A stretch of DNA of 64,000 nt, from assembly GCA_905331475.1 (NCBI GenBank), contig CAJNYU010000512.1, positions 348,300 through 412,299 on the forward strand, written 5' to 3'. Position numbers and translations under genes: made by a program. The notes beneath the pieces are model-generated. The model saw only the letters and a list, made by a program, of their open reading frames with translations, had not been told where the DNA came from and ran no database searches. Positions 49,588-62,368 of the stretch are shown one piece after another; the stretch's first letter is position 1; each line of letters starts with the position of its first letter. The DNA is from Rotaria socialis (taxonomy: Eukaryota > Rotifera > Eurotatoria > Philodinida > Philodinidae).

Positions 49588-52095
49588 TTATTTCATAGAT
49601 ATAAGAAAACAACAAGATTTTTTACTTTTCGTACCACCATTACTGTTTGAACGATTGCCTGTTGTCAATGATGATCGATTAAAACGTTTTAATTTTTTTA
49701 CTAATACACCTTAAAAGAAAAACAATTAGTCTTTTTCTTTGAATAAAAAATTTCTTATTTTTATACTTCGAACACGACGCATTTCAAGAATATCATGTTC
49801 AAGCTTTTGTCGACAATCTTGTTCTTTAGTTAATTCAGTTCGTAGATCAACTAGAAGAAAAAGCAAAACGCTAATATAGTTATTTAAAATAATAAAAATT
49901 AAATTTTTCTTTCTTTTTACCGATTTCATTTTCAAGTTGTTTTTCACGTAAACGGGCACTTTCAACAGTTAATTCGAACATATTTTTCATATGAAAAAAA
50001 TTCAATGCTGCCGCTGCTGGTAATGTTGACGACGATGATGATAATGATGCTGTGTGTTCATTAGTCGGAGAAGATGTATCGGTAGCTGTTATTGAAAGAT
50101 CAATAGGTTTTATTAATCGATCTAATTGATAACGAATGAGAAGGTTATCAAAATCATTTATTAACAATCGACTTGCTACATCATACCTCGTTGTTGTTGC
50201 TGCTGCTGTTGCTGTTGTTGTTGTTGTTGTTGTTGAGAATTCTCTTTATTAAGATTTTTTCCACTATTTTGATTATTATTTGCATTACTGAGCATTGCAT
50301 CAATAGTGAAAGGACGTGATTCATCTGTAGAAAACGAGAGAGAGAGAAAAAAAAGACAATAAGATCCTTATCCGATTTATCTATATGGAAGTAGACAAAG
50401 TATAGTTAATTTTAAAAAAGAAATCATTGCCTTAAGGGTATCTATATAGTAGCTCTTTTGACAGTGCGATTCCGTGACATGATTTAATTTGTTTCGCGTG
50501 TCGATAATAATGAACTCATAACGACGACTAGCGGGTTTCTTTCTTTCTGTCGATAGGGGATTCGTGAAAACGGAAACCATTACTTTCGGTCTATATGAAT
50601 AAAAAAAAAAAGATGTTTCAAATAGATTTTGACAGCAATAACAGGTTGACTGGGTGGATAACGAGAAAGTCGTTTGCTTTTTATTATTATTCCACTCGGC
50701 TAAATCTTTAAGAAAAAAAATCTGTCTTTCTTTTTCTCTTTTCAAGCAAAGTAATTTGAAACTTGAGTATGTAAGCTGATTTAATTCTAATTGAATGTGA
50801 ATAGGTTTTTATCATTTACTTGAAGCAAGGGGTCGATATGATGACGATGACGATGATGTTGATGATGATGATGATGATGCTGCCATTGATGATGATTTAT
50901 AATTTGCTTCATTAGAACGTGCTGTTCGACTATCACCCAAAAGATAGGGTGCCGGATGATTATGAGCAAAATGTAACGGTAATGTTGGTGCAAATGCTGA
51001 ATAACCAAATGAATGTGTAAATGCTGATGATTGAATTCCATTTGATGTTGGCACTGATACATAACCATTTGAATGAACCGGATATTTGAAACCTTTTTAT
51101 TTTTTAAACGAAAAAAAAATTCAGTTTCCTTTTTTTCTATTTCAATTTTATTTTACTTTGATTTGTAAAGTCAGGAAATGAACGAAGTAAAAAGCTAGAT
51201 GATAATTTCATACGCTTATCATCTAAACAATCTTCCATCAGATGGTTAGAATTACGTTTGGGTGGTCGACCCGGTCTAGAACTAAATCATGAAGGTGAAA
51301 AAAAAACTAATTCAATAAGTTTAATTAACAAAATAAGTATTCGATATGCTTTCTTTTCTTTTTTTTTTGTTCAAAAGACATTTCCATATGATTAAACATC
51401 CTCTTGAAATGTCTATTTGAGAACATCTCTTCAAGTTAAAATGTTTTCTTTTTTTGTTTTCAAATAAACATTCTCATATTACAAATTTTGACAGATTAAA
51501 ATCTCTTAAACAATTTTTTTCTCTTATACTTATGTTAATAGGTTTTCTTCTTTTTTTTTCTTTATTTCTTACCCTGAATTTGTACAATCATCATATAATA
51601 TATCAAATTCTGATGGTGCAAGTAGTTTACATCGATTGACCCCTGGTTGTATGGCACCGAGACCACGTAAGATACGGACTTGTTCCACATTACATACAAC
51701 AGGTATAATTTCTAAACGTTTTAATTTTGTATAAACAGTATGTAAGCCACCAACTAGATTTTTAAGAAATAAATCAAATGCTTGCGGCAAACATATTAAT
51801 TCGCGACCATCAACATTAAATGACGTTAATTTTGTTCCACGATAATCAATAATTCTTACTTGATTATTTTCTGCTGTATTGCGTGCAACAGGTGCAGATT
51901 CATAAGTTGTCTTTTCAAATTTCATTGAACATGATGAATGTTGAGAACATATACTTGCACGACAATCATGTTCATGTTCATAATGTTTTCCTGGCAGAAT
52001 TGAATTTCGCGGTGGTGATAAACCAGTTGTTGATAATAAGCTTGCTGAAGAATCACTATCGCCTGTTGGACTATGTTCTTGTGACATGATGCGCA
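49588..52095 (-). CDS. DACH: Dachshund (SKI/SNO/DAC-domain transcription cofactor)
   Basis: About seven exons. The start is 52095 (MRIMSQEHS) or the second ATG at 52086. The DACHbox-N lies in exon 1: VRIIDYRGTKLTSFNVDGRE, LICLPQAFDLFLKNLVGGLH, TVYTKLKRLEIIPVVCNVEQ, VRILRGLGAIQPGVNRCKLL. This is nearly identical to animal dachshund and forms a DNA- and partner-binding fold in the nucleus. The next exon carries SRPGRPPKRN, also conserved. Then follow a long S/H-rich linker, a polyglutamine run (about 50195-50234) and a C-terminal coiled coil (ELTVESARLREKQLENEI, then LRTELTKEQDCRQKLEHD), matching DACHbox-C, the EYA-interaction region. The protein ends KSKKSCCFLISMK, which I do not know from other dachshunds. 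Dachshund acts with EYA and SIX in eye, limb and neural development. The final exon rests on splice logic only. Confidence 0.94.
50195..50234 (-). repeat. Polyglutamine-coding CAA/CAG tract in dachshund
   Basis: The plus strand shows TTGTTG and CTGCTG repeats. On the coding strand it gives about 14 glutamines. Mixed CAA/CAG codons suggest it is fairly stable. Confidence 0.9.
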
Positions 52096-55000
52096 TTGCT
52101 TTAAAGAAATCTTTTCTTTTCTTTTTTCTTTTTTCTGTCTTTATAAGTGAATATTGAGATATGCTCGTTTGTCGCTTGCTTATGCAAATCTTCGTATACA
52201 CATACACTAGGATAATGTGTGTTGATTGAATCAAGTTACAAGGCTGTGAAAGAGAGAAAAAGAAAAGAAGAAATGATGACGATATAAATGTGGCCAGCAA
52301 CGGTCTTTTTACAAATCAATGACCTATGAAATGATGTGTATATGAAAGAAGAAAAGATAAGTAAATATTTCTTTTCTTTCCATTTATTCTGACTGGTCGA
52401 ACGCACTGATTGGTGCTAGATGAAGACGTCGAGCGAAAGAGAAATATATATATTAATATATATTTCTTTTTCTCTCATCTACCAATGAGACATAAATAGA
52501 TGAAATAAAAGAAGGCAAGCAAAAGAAATAAAGAAAGAAAAGAAAGAAGAGAGAAGAAGAAGAATAATAGACTTAGAAAAAAAAAGCGGAAATCGTTAGT
52601 GCTTTTTTTTCTTGGTGCTTTTACTTTAAATGAAATATGACCAACATATAAAGCATCTTTATATGTCAATGACAACAACAAAAAGAGTCTTGTTGATTAG
52701 GATTTTTCCTTCTTCTATTTCTCTCTCTACTAATTCTTCTTCTTCTTCTTCTTCTTCATCTTCGTCTCCTTCTTCTCATCATCATTTTTTTGCTTTGCCT
52801 TTCACAAAAGAAACTCATCGAACGATGTAATCTGTGTATATTGATAAGCTTGACTTCGGGGCTACAAATGTATGATTAAGTAGGAAAATAATAGCACCTG
52901 CTAGCATAGGCAAAACAGTCGATTATTAATCAATCACAGTCAGTCTACAAGTAACGCACCATCGATCTGTAATGATGGGCGACGTAGCAATGATTTCATA
53001 ATTGAAGAAGCTTCCGTCTATTTGTTTCTTTCTATCTCGCCTTGTATCTATCTCTTGCATGCATTTTTCAATTTCAATAATGACCAAGAAAATGCGGCAG
53101 ATAGATTTTCTTTTTTTTTCATCATTATATACACATATATGAAAGCATCAAATTTCTTTGGTTATAATATTGTTATTATTATATTGTCTATTGAATTCTC
53201 TACAGATCAGTTTCGTGTCTTCATTCTTGTCTTTTGATATGATAAACGTCGTCTTATATCCACATTCGCACACACAGACACACAATTGATTTATTCAAAA
53301 AAATATATATATATACAAAACAATAACATTATCAGACAAACAACGAGAAGAAGATTTCGTTTCTCTTTCTTATTCTTTTTGAAAACATGACGATCAATAT
53401 TGAAAAGGGACCGGACAGGATTAATTGACTGTCATTATTAAATTACACATTGAAAAGAAAACTAAGTTGACACATACATATACATTGCCACTCACTTACT
53501 CAGAAAAAACAAATATAACGAAGAAGAGGGGAGGACAACCTTTTCGCACCGGATTCGACACCCATCAGAGATTGTTTGATCAAAAGCTCAAGTATGATTT
53601 CTTTTATACTTAGATTAAATGATCATTGTCACAATGTAGAAGATGAAGACGATGACGACGAAAAAGAAGAAAATAAAGAAAATAAAACATTTAAGTTATT
53701 TTTTTTCTTATTTTGTACATTTCGTCATCGATCATTAAACATAGAAATGAACTAAGATATGATGTACTACTAGTCTTATAATCAGCCTGTCTGACTGATA
53801 ACGACTGTCAGTTGCGAATCATTTCCTATATACACACATATATATATATATATATACACGTATAGAATGGAAATCGAAAAAAAAATCATCTTCGTTTATC
53901 ATTTCAAGACAATAATTAAAACATGTTCTAACAATTAGACATTCAGGAACGATATGCGAATACAGAGTTTCAATATATTTATTTATAAGGTAAACATCAA
54001 TTTATCAAACTGCTGTTCTATTCATTGAATCGATATATATATATGTGTATATATATGCACATGTCAACACTACCTTACTTGATGATGCTAAATAAAAAAC
54101 AAAAAAAAGGACACATGTGAAGGTAGAATAAGAAAAGGTCAAATATCAAATTAGAGATAAATAGATAGATTAATATTTCATTCAGTCGAATTTTTTATCA
54201 AAACTACTTTTTTCAATTGATAAATGAGTTTTTCTTTTAGCTTGATTACACATTTCTATACAGATCATGATTCTTTTTTCGATCATATATAAAGAACGTT
54301 GCTTGAAGGTATGTTACAGTAACAAAAGACTGTTTTTCTTTTCTGTAAATTTCAGTCATATAGTTTTGAAAATCCTTGGGTAATATTCTTTCATATCCGG
54401 TCAAATGTTTTTTTTTAATTTTCAATCGTATGAATACAATAAAAACTTATATTTGACTATCATTTGACTTCTAGCTATTTAAAATTCTTTTTTTTCCACT
54501 TTTTAGAATATTCATTAATGATGAATTATATAGCTACATTTGATAGTTCTGATAACATTACTATTTAATTAAGATATGATTCTAGGAACACATTTTTCAT
54601 TTTTCTAGAGAAAAAGATTTCATACTTAAGACGCTCTCTATGTTAATCATATTAAGAAAAAGTCAGTCAATTAATTTTTTCCTCGTTTTGATGTAATTCA
54701 CCAGAAATATGATATTTTAATAGAAAAAAAAATATCTAGATCTAGATTAGTATTAGGATTTAAATCTTTTTTTCTTTTAGGAGATAAATGCAACAAGTAT
54801 GAAAAAGAATGCTGAGCAAATCTGCCTATTAACTGAACCAACAATAATCATGAAAACAGAAAATAAAAGATCTTTATACTTTTTAATAAACATCCTCATA
54901 ATAGATTACAAACGTTTTGAATAGATTCTAAGAATTTCTTCATCATCCATTCAACGTGATTGCAATACTAGAAAAAACAATGTTTACATAGTATTTATAA

Positions 55001-55473
55001 ATTATCTTTTACTACAGCAGTTGCTCATGTTAATGACATATTTATTCGAGATTATTATAATTAAATAGTTTATAATTAAAAACTATTTGCTCAAATATTT
55101 CGGTAGATTACACTCTTATAAAAATATTATCTGTTGGAATGGTCTCTGTGGATTTCTCTGAAGGAAAAATTAATATCTAAAATTAGTTATCTTGAAAAGT
55201 AAAGGATAACTCATATATGAGAATCTTTTGATTATCTTTGACATAAATAATGCTATTGAATTTGTATATACAGTAAATCTTCAAAACAAGATTTCATTGT
55301 TATGTCACTTTTTTTGCTTTTTGGAAAGCAAAATCACAAATGATTTATAGTGACATCTAATTCTAGCAAACACAATACAAGTTGATCAGTTACTAAGCGA
55401 CAATAGAGAGATGTGATCATTTTATGGTGAGAATCTTGAACAAATCAATTCAAATACTTTACATAATATAAAG
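52096..55473. other. Intergenic DNA, repeat-rich, no gene seen
   Basis: Upstream region of dachshund (minus) and IFT54 (plus), 3.4 kb. It contains several simple repeats: TA at about 52446-52470, TTC at about 52735-52765, TA at about 53839-53855 and 54033-54054. No supportable coding frame. The size and position suit regulatory DNA for dachshund, but no specific site could be named. Confidence 0.5.
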
Positions 55474-58201
55474 ATGGTTGAAGCTGCTGTTGATTCAGAT
55501 ATTATCAAACGTACTCAAGATACTCTTGGACAAATAATTAATGCGCCAGCACTGACAGAAAAACTTCTGAGTCGACCGCCAGTGCAATTTTTACAAGATA
55601 TTGTTAAAGCAGTATGTTAATCATTCCTGTACTAGACGTTTCTTTATTTTCTGTCAATAAAAACTATTTAGGTTATGAAAAAAACAAATTTTCTACAAGG
55701 ATTATATTCGGACGAGGAACTATCATCAGCGTATCTTAAAGAAAGTCGTGATAATAAAACATTATTTATGAAAAAACTTGTTACTGCTGTTTGTAAGCAC
55801 ACAGTTGATGGGAAAACGATCGGCTAAAAGAAAAACAAAAATTTTCTTACTAATTTTTAGATATTGCTGTTAAACGACCACCTGATGTACGTGTTTCGAA
55901 AATTTTAGCGGGTCAAGAAGCAGACAAAACAAATCTTTTATTACAAGCTCTTGCAGAAGCAATTAATGCAAATGTTGATAATGGCGATGTTGTTCGAAAA
56001 ACTTTGCAAAGTTTAGGTGGAACTAATGAAAATGAAGAACCATCACGTAGTCGTGATCGTAACGATCAAGAACAACCAGAAAAACATCGATCGAAAGAAG
56101 AACGTTCAAATAATTCCATTGAACGTGAAGAATCAACATCAAAAAAAAAGACAAGTTCAAAAGACTCAACCAAAGTGAAAATGGAATATCTATTTTTAAA
56201 GAAATGAAATAAATCGTTATTTTACTTTCTTTTTATGATAGGATCAAAATGATGCAGACGGAAGTAGCCATACAAAAAGACGACGCACTTCTCGGCCTAG
56301 TGATGATACTGCTAATGAAGATAAAAGACAGGCAGCTGCACAAAAACAAGACGATGACGATGACAATGATAAAAAAGTCAAAAATAAAACATTTTTTTCT
56401 ATTCAGCTTTTTTAATTAGAATATTTTATTTAGGATGATGATGATTCAAAACCCCGCCGACCAACACGGCCATCATCAGCTAAAGGTCCACGAAAACTAC
56501 AAAATAATGGTAGTCAACAACGACCAACATCTCCAAAAAGTTTGAATGAAACGATTGATTTTTCTTTCCTACAATAAATTCTTCGTTATTTAGCTGATCA
56601 ATCAGCACGACAACCTACAGCACAACAACGACCAACGTCTACTGACAGAGACAATAACGACGAGTAAATTTTAATTCAATGTAGTATTTTCATTTGGTAT
56701 TTTCCTATTTTCTTATCTAGAAAACCTTTAGTTCGACCAGGTACTGCGAATACTGCTGCTAAAAGGCGTACGCCAATGAAAGTAGCAGCATCTGATGAAC
56801 TATCTGGGTCAACAGGAAGGTAAATCGTTTTTGTTTAAGTGTCTATTTATGGATAGATATTTTTGTGTGGTCTTTTGAAAAGAGTGCCCAGTGCTGCACA
56901 ACGTGGTCAAGGAACTTTAATAATTGAAAGTAAAGGTGCTCGTGATAATGATATGAATAATGATGATGACGATGAGGACGCCAATTTTTTAATACAAGAA
57001 GAAAAGCCAGCATTAACAAAACCTTTTGTAAATATTTAATTGGTTTCTTATTTGTAATTAAATATCGGTTTTATTTCTCGATAGAGACAAGACGATTCGG
57101 ATAATCGTGGTGGTGGCATGGGTGATCAGGAAGGTGATGAAGGTGATCAACATGGTGCACTTGTTATCGCAATGATACATTCAGAAAAACGATATGTAGG
57201 TGGAAGTGAAACCGTTGGACACCGTTCAGACGTAGTATGTACTCTATCACGAGAGATAAATGTAGTATTTGTGTTATTCGTTTTTTTTCTATTAGAAAAC
57301 AATCGCACAAAATGATGCACAACGTCGACGTGAACGTGAAAAAATTCAAAAAGATGTTGATAAACTTCGTGAAACTATTCAATCACTTACAAAAAGGTTT
57401 TTTTTTTTTATAAAGACAGGATTATTTTTCATGCAAAAAATGATATCATTTTTAATTTATTAGTGTTGTACCATTAGGCAAAATACTTGAATATCTTCAA
57501 GAAGATTATGAAATGATGGCAAAAGAAATGCAACATTATACTGATGAATACAAAAGAACGGTTGTAGAACTACGAAAGGAGAAATTGTAAGTTTAAACAA
57601 AACAAAAAAAGATTCAATTAAAATCTCTCTATGATGAAAGTATTTATTATGATGCAGTTGTTTTGAGTATTGAATCAATATAGTCTAGCTGATATTTCTA
57701 AAATTTTGACTTTTCTTCTTTTAAATACATTTTTTAATGACATTATGTCAACTAACATGAGTTGAAATGTAATTCTTATAAACTAATTGATTGCAATGAA
57801 TGAAGCATTCAGCAGCTCAGTTCATACGATAAGAACTTCTCAAAAGTTGCTATTTATAAAGATTTTTCTGAGTAGTTAAAATTTGTTTCATTAATAACTA
57901 ATGCTAAGCGTTTGACAATTTTACCAGTTTTCAGTTGAATATACTCCGATAGATTGAGACTAGAACGTTGATTGAATTTTTATTTTGACTTTAGGAATGA
58001 AACTTTTTAAATATTTTATTTCTTTTTTTGTAATTTAGTACAACTGATCAAAGTCTCGAACCACTTCGAGCAGCTTTATTGGATTTCGACGAACAAATAA
58101 TCGATATGAAAAATCGAATTATATTTATGAAGAAAAAAATTAACAATAATGAAAAAGCGAATGCAAGTCGTCTGCTGGATATTATTCGTAAAACTAAATG
58201 A
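55474..58201 (+). CDS. TRAF3IP1: Intraflagellar transport protein 54 (TRAF3-interacting protein 1)
   Basis: About a dozen short exons. Start at 55474, with the last exon 58039-58201 ending in TGA. The N-terminal calponin-homology-like domain of the family is clear: IIKRTQDTLGQIINAPALTE, KLLSRPPVQFLQDIVKAVMK, GLYSDEELSSAYLKES, ILAGQEADKTNLLLQALAEA. A long charged middle follows (SRDRNDQEQPEKHRSKEERS; DDDDDND). Then RPGTANTAAKRR and a C-terminal coiled coil with KDVDKLRETIQSLTKSVVPL, GKILEYLQEDYEMMAKEMQH and LEPLRAALLDFDEQI. IFT54 is a subunit of IFT-B in cilia, where it binds IFT20 and tubulin. All parts of the family are present, and the middle is shorter than in vertebrates. A broken copy of its 3' end lies at about 59550-59850. 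Confidence 0.95.
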
Positions 58202-59205
58202 ATATTTTTATTTCTTGTTCGTCTAATTCTTATATTTGTGTGAGTGTGGATGCCTATTATGTTTTCATTTAATATACATATCTTTACTATAATAAAATTA
58301 TTGGAGCATTCTGAAACTAGATACAATTTATTTGTACAAGAGAACAACTTAATAACTTAGCATACAGGTATATGTGTAGTAGATTTCGACTGCATATCTA
58401 TATTTCATTTTATCTCTTCTATTTGCACAAGACATTGAGCTGATATGTATTTTTAAAATGTATTAAATCTATAAAAAAAAAACGAACTGCTACCAATAAT
58501 TGTGTAATTATTTGGAGGACAGTTTCGTCAGTCAAAACCATCTAGAATTCCAGTCGTTTTGGACTAGTTCAGTAGTTTGAGAGAAAAATATATATTGAAA
58601 ACCGTACTGTTCTCTATTTTTCGTTCATATATGCCATTGAACTCAATAGAGAAGTACAGTTTTAGGTTTTATTTACATCCGAAGCGTATATTAATTTTTC
58701 TTTCTGGTAAAAGTCTTCAGTATTTTACACAAATACAAGAAGAGGGAGCAGTAAATAGTAGTACAGGGTTGATTTGCAACGAAACGAACATGAATAAATA
58801 TTGTAAACACAAATGGATACAGTCGACTTACCTATCCGCAGGCTTAAAAATATAGTGAAATGTTTGTCATGTTTATATGCAGCACAAAAAGAACCTTTTA
58901 CTATTGATCTATCTAATGATTTTAAACTCAACATAGAATATCTTCCACATAGGAATGAATAAAGAAAGAACATAAAAATTGACTCTTGTACTACTTCTTA
59001 ATTTCCTTTGCTAGTAATTACATAGTGTAAATCTTTATACAATGCTCTTACAAATGAAATAGCTTATGTCCTCGATAGGATCGAACAAACAATTTTCAGT
59101 TCGTACAACAAGAGTGGATTACTAGAGTAAGCTAATATAGAAAACAATTGATCATTAGCGCTTTGAATCAGTTTGTTTCGAGCATCTAGTTGTGATGTAT
59201 GAAGA
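58202..59205. other. Intergenic DNA, no gene seen
   Basis: 3' flank of IFT54. An AATAAAATTATT signal near 58291 is a possible polyadenylation site. No gene supported. Confidence 0.5.
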
Positions 59206-59506
59206 CCCGGTCGAACAATCATATTGTGAGATCTGATAAGATCTTGTATCTGATCTTATATGATCCTGTAACGATGATTCGAAAATCATACAAAAAATCT
59301 TAGTTCCTGAGATTTTAGATCAAGTCGCATAATCAGAGTTTTGAAAGATCTTACACATTAATAAGATCTTTCAAGAATCTGATTGTGCGACTTGATCTAA
59401 GATCTCAGGAACTAAGATTTTTTGCATGATTCTTGTAAGATTTCACCCATATTCCAAGATCTTGCATGCGTTTCATAAGATTTTGTGTCAGATATTTCGA
59501 CCTGGG
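59206..59506. mobile_element. Fold-back (hairpin) transposable element
   Basis: The left end is CCCGGTCGAACAATC and the right end in reverse complement is CCCAGGTCGAAATATC. Inside, 59292-59353 and 59362-59423 are inverted copies, 62 bases each with about four mismatches, separated by only 8 bases (arm words: CTTAGTTCCTGAGAT; GATCAAGTCGCA). Short GATCTTATAAGATC-like words repeat throughout. No coding capacity. The CCCAGGT terminus resembles the element at 8401-8758. Confidence 0.75.
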
Positions 59507-59549
59507 TATTATTAGATCGTTCTAATAATACGGTAGAATAATTTCTCCA

Positions 59550-59850
59550 ATCTTTAAATTGAACATATTCCGACAGATTGAAACTAAAATATTATTTGTA
59601 TTTGAAAATTACAATGAAAATTTTTTTAAAGTATGGTTTTCTTGTACGTAAGTAACAAAAATCTGGCACTATTTCGAGTGTATTTGTTAGATTTCGATAA
59701 AGAAATAGTCGATATCAAAAATTGAATCATTTATTTATGAATAAAATAATAATGCAAAAGTGAAAACAAGTCGTCTGTTGGATATTATTCATTTAATTAC
59801 ATGAATATTTTGCTTGTCTTTTCATTTGTCTAATTCAAATATTTGTGTGC
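59550..59850 (+). pseudogene. Decayed duplicate of the IFT54 3' end
   Basis: 59565-59850 matches 57937-58250 in order. Matching words include TTCCGACAGATTGAAAC (original CTCCGATAGATTGAGAC), GATTTCGATAAAGAAATAGT (original GATTTCGACGAACAAATAAT), AAGTCGTCTGTTGGATATTA (original AAGTCGTCTGCTGGATATTA), and the 3' flank GTCTAATTC…ATATTTGTGTG. It covers intron sequence, the last exon and the 3' flank, and has in-frame stops, so it is a DNA-level duplication and not a retrocopy. Not functional. Confidence 0.85.
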
Positions 59851-59912
59851 GTGCAAATGTCTTTTGATAAATTCGTTTGATATAGATATGTGTATCTGGA
59901 GTATGAGAAATA

Positions 59913-60569
59913 TTAATATGTTGATGCAGTCAACGAATCAAGTTGACTTCGTTGTGAATGAAGAGATTTTGCTTTATATGCTCCATGCTCAATAAATAAA
60001 AATCGCGCCATTTGAGAAAAATTGTTTATCTTTTGTATTTTTGTTTTTACATCTTCGCATGCAATATGTTCTTTGTCAATACGTGCTACTAATTGTTCAT
60101 CTGTCATATCTTGATTGCTAACCGTAAAATATTCAATGGAATATTTTTCACAACGATCTATTGCTGAAGTTGATAATGAAAATATCCAATCAAAAATAAG
60201 CTTTATTCGAGTCATATGAAAATCATTTGTAATAACAGCTAAACGATGTAATTCCATCGGTTCTATAATACATTGACGAGCAAAATAAGCATTTCCAATT
60301 GTATCAAGTGACCAATTTTCTATTAAAATTTTATTTGATGGAATATTACGTTCAATTAAATAAGCAGCACTAGCTGTTGCTTCATCAATCGGAAATGAAT
60401 TTTTATCAAGTACAGGCGGATGATGTGTCGTACCACGACTTAAAACCAAAAAATAAGATGTAGATGAAGCCATTTCAACCGCTCGATCAAGGCGAGCACA
60501 TACCCAAGCTGCTGGAGATCCATTCAAATCAACACCACCTCCAGGTATAACAATACAATCATAAGTCAT
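59913..60569 (-). CDS. DUF218 / YdcF-like protein
   Basis: A 218-residue intronless frame, start 60569 (MTYDCIVIPGGGVDLNGSPA). It opens with the DUF218 signature: a beta strand, then VIPGGGVD, followed by ARLDRAVEMA, LVLSRGTTH, DEATASAAYLIERNIPSNKI, ENWSLDTIGNAYFARQCII and VITNDFHMTRIKLIF. This matches the SanA/YdcF/ElyC-type fold, known in bacteria, fungi, plants and some animals. The biochemical role is not established (YdcF binds S-adenosylmethionine). No signal peptide or membrane segment is visible, so a cytosolic place is likely. The absence of introns contrasts with every other sizeable gene in the window. Codon use looks AT-rich like the neighbours, so any transfer would not be recent. 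Confidence 0.85.
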   Translation of the reverse strand: MTYDCIVIPGGGVDLNGSPAAWVCARLDRAVEMASSTSYFLVLSRGTTHHPPVLDKNSFPIDEATASAAYLIERNIPSNKILIENWSLDTIGNAYFARQCIIEPMELHRLAVITNDFHMTRIKLIFDWIFSLSTSAIDRCEKYSIEYFTVSNQDMTDEQLVARIDKEHIACEDVKTKIQKINNFSQMARFLFIEHGAYKAKSLHSQRSQLDSLTASTY

Positions 60570-60922
60570 CTTTGAAAAATATGTATAATCAACAAAGAAA
60601 GAAGAAAAAGAATTGATTCAAAAACAAAACTTTGCTTATGTTTATTCCCTTGTATTGTATTCTCAAAATTGAAGCAACAAATAAACCAAAAAAAAAGAGA
60701 ACATTACGTGTGATCAGAAACAAAACAAAAAATACCACCGAAAAAGCAATATCTATAGATGACTAAAAACAATACATTTAGATGTACATTGAGAAGAAAA
60801 AAAAAAGGTGACCAACAAGCAACGGAAAATTAATGTACGTATATATTGATTATAATAGAAAGAACATGAAAACACAAAAATTGCCATTCACCTTAGGCAT
60901 TAAAAACAATAGATTGTGAAGA

Positions 60923-62368
60923 CTAATGGTTTAACTGTTCTAAAAATGATTTTTTGTCTTCATTATTGCTACCATTGGAGATAAGTTTCAAATTAAATTG
61001 TTTCATAGTTGCATCAAGTGCTTCTTTATTGCCAGAGAAGTATGCAGCTATTGCGTTATGAAAAAGAAGCAATTGTTTCTTCATAACTTTAGTCTACAGA
61101 ACAAAATAAAATAGACTCTAGTTGAGAAAGAAAACTGTTGATTTGTACTAACCTGATTTTCATCGAGAAATTTAAGTTTAATACTGACATCAGATTTTAA
61201 ATGTTCATATTTTTCTTTATATTTTTGAAATGCATCTTGCTTCTCATTCATATGTGAACCTTGTGATAAAAGTTCCAATTCTGTTCGACAAGCATCATAC
61301 TCAAGTCTGCAATAGAAAAAGAAGGCTTTTAATGAATATTAAAAGGCTTTGCTAATTGAATTTATACCTTGCTGTTTCATAAAGTCGAATCGTAATTATT
61401 GTATCTTCAATGGTTTTTGTGCACAGTGTATTCAATGTAGATATGAAATAATTTAAAGCATTTAGTAATATTTCACCATTTTGTACTAATACTCGTTGAG
61501 TTTCAGCATTGTAGTTGAATTCATCACAAAGAAGAAATGATTTTTGTTTCAATTCCAGAAATTGATCAGCTAATATTGAATTAAAATGAAAATAAAAAGT
61601 TATTTTTTTCTAGATTTTCTCTGCTGGAACTTACATAGAAGTCTTTGTGTTTGCATTAAATTAGAAAAATGATTCGAATAACTACGAGCTAAAGCAAGTA
61701 TATTTTCATATCGCTGTTTTGTTTCTCTAAGTTGCTAACAAAATTAAGAAGAAGTTAAAAAGAAGGAAAAATATATAGTTTTCTTCTAAAACCTCTATTT
61801 GAGTATCAATTTCAACATCAACTGTACGTGTTGTTTTGCCCAATTTTTCATAGATTGATTGTTTCGTACATTTATAAGTTGAAAGACCCCATTGTTTAAA
61901 TTTGTCAATTGTTGGCCCAACAGCAGCAACGGCTGCAGCCGATGATGCTGATAACTTCGCCATATCTGGAATAGATATTCTTCGATCAGCTGGAATTGTA
62001 GATGTACTTTTAATTACATTCGAGGAAGAACTCCGACCTTAAAATAAATAAATAGATAATAAATTTCAAGAATTTTTGTTCCTACTGGAAAGAAATTCTT
62101 GAGATGAAAACGGCGAAGTACGAGATGGATTGTTAACTATGGAGCCAGTCATTGATAATGAATCAGTTTGAAATGTAGCTGCATCGTGAAGACTAACATA
62201 CGGTGAATGATGTTCTTTGGATAGTATAAGTTGTTGATCAAGATCTACACTTGAAAAATTATTTGATTCCTGATGATTAGCTGTATTTTTTGTTGCATTC
62301 ATATCCATATTGCTCGAAAAATGTTGTCCGTCATCTAACGAACCAAATGTACTAGCAAACGATGCCAT
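60923..62368 (-). CDS. ARFIP: Arfaptin (BAR-domain Arf/Arl/Rac effector)
   Basis: Six exons from MASFASTFGS at 62368 to the stop at 60923-60925. A splice acceptor (ACTTTTAG) directly before AAAAATGGC indicates a 5' UTR intron and argues for this ATG over the one at 62392. The first third is polar and disordered. Then comes RRSSS, an amphipathic segment (FKQWGLSTYKCTKQSIYEKL) preceding TRTVDVEIDTQIE, and the AH/BAR helices: RYENILALARSYS, FNYNAETQRVLVQNGEILLN, LNTLCTKTIEDTIITIRLYE, KYKEKYEHLKSDVSIKLKFL and LLFHNAIAAYFSGN. Arfaptins bind Arl1, Arf and Rac-GTP and curve trans-Golgi membranes to help form secretory vesicles. All family blocks are present, length about 350 residues as usual. Confidence 0.95.

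Noticed and set aside
50377-50745. 122-codon minus-strand frame
   Set aside because: It lies in the dachshund intron between the S-rich exon and the polyglutamine exon and shows no conservation I know.
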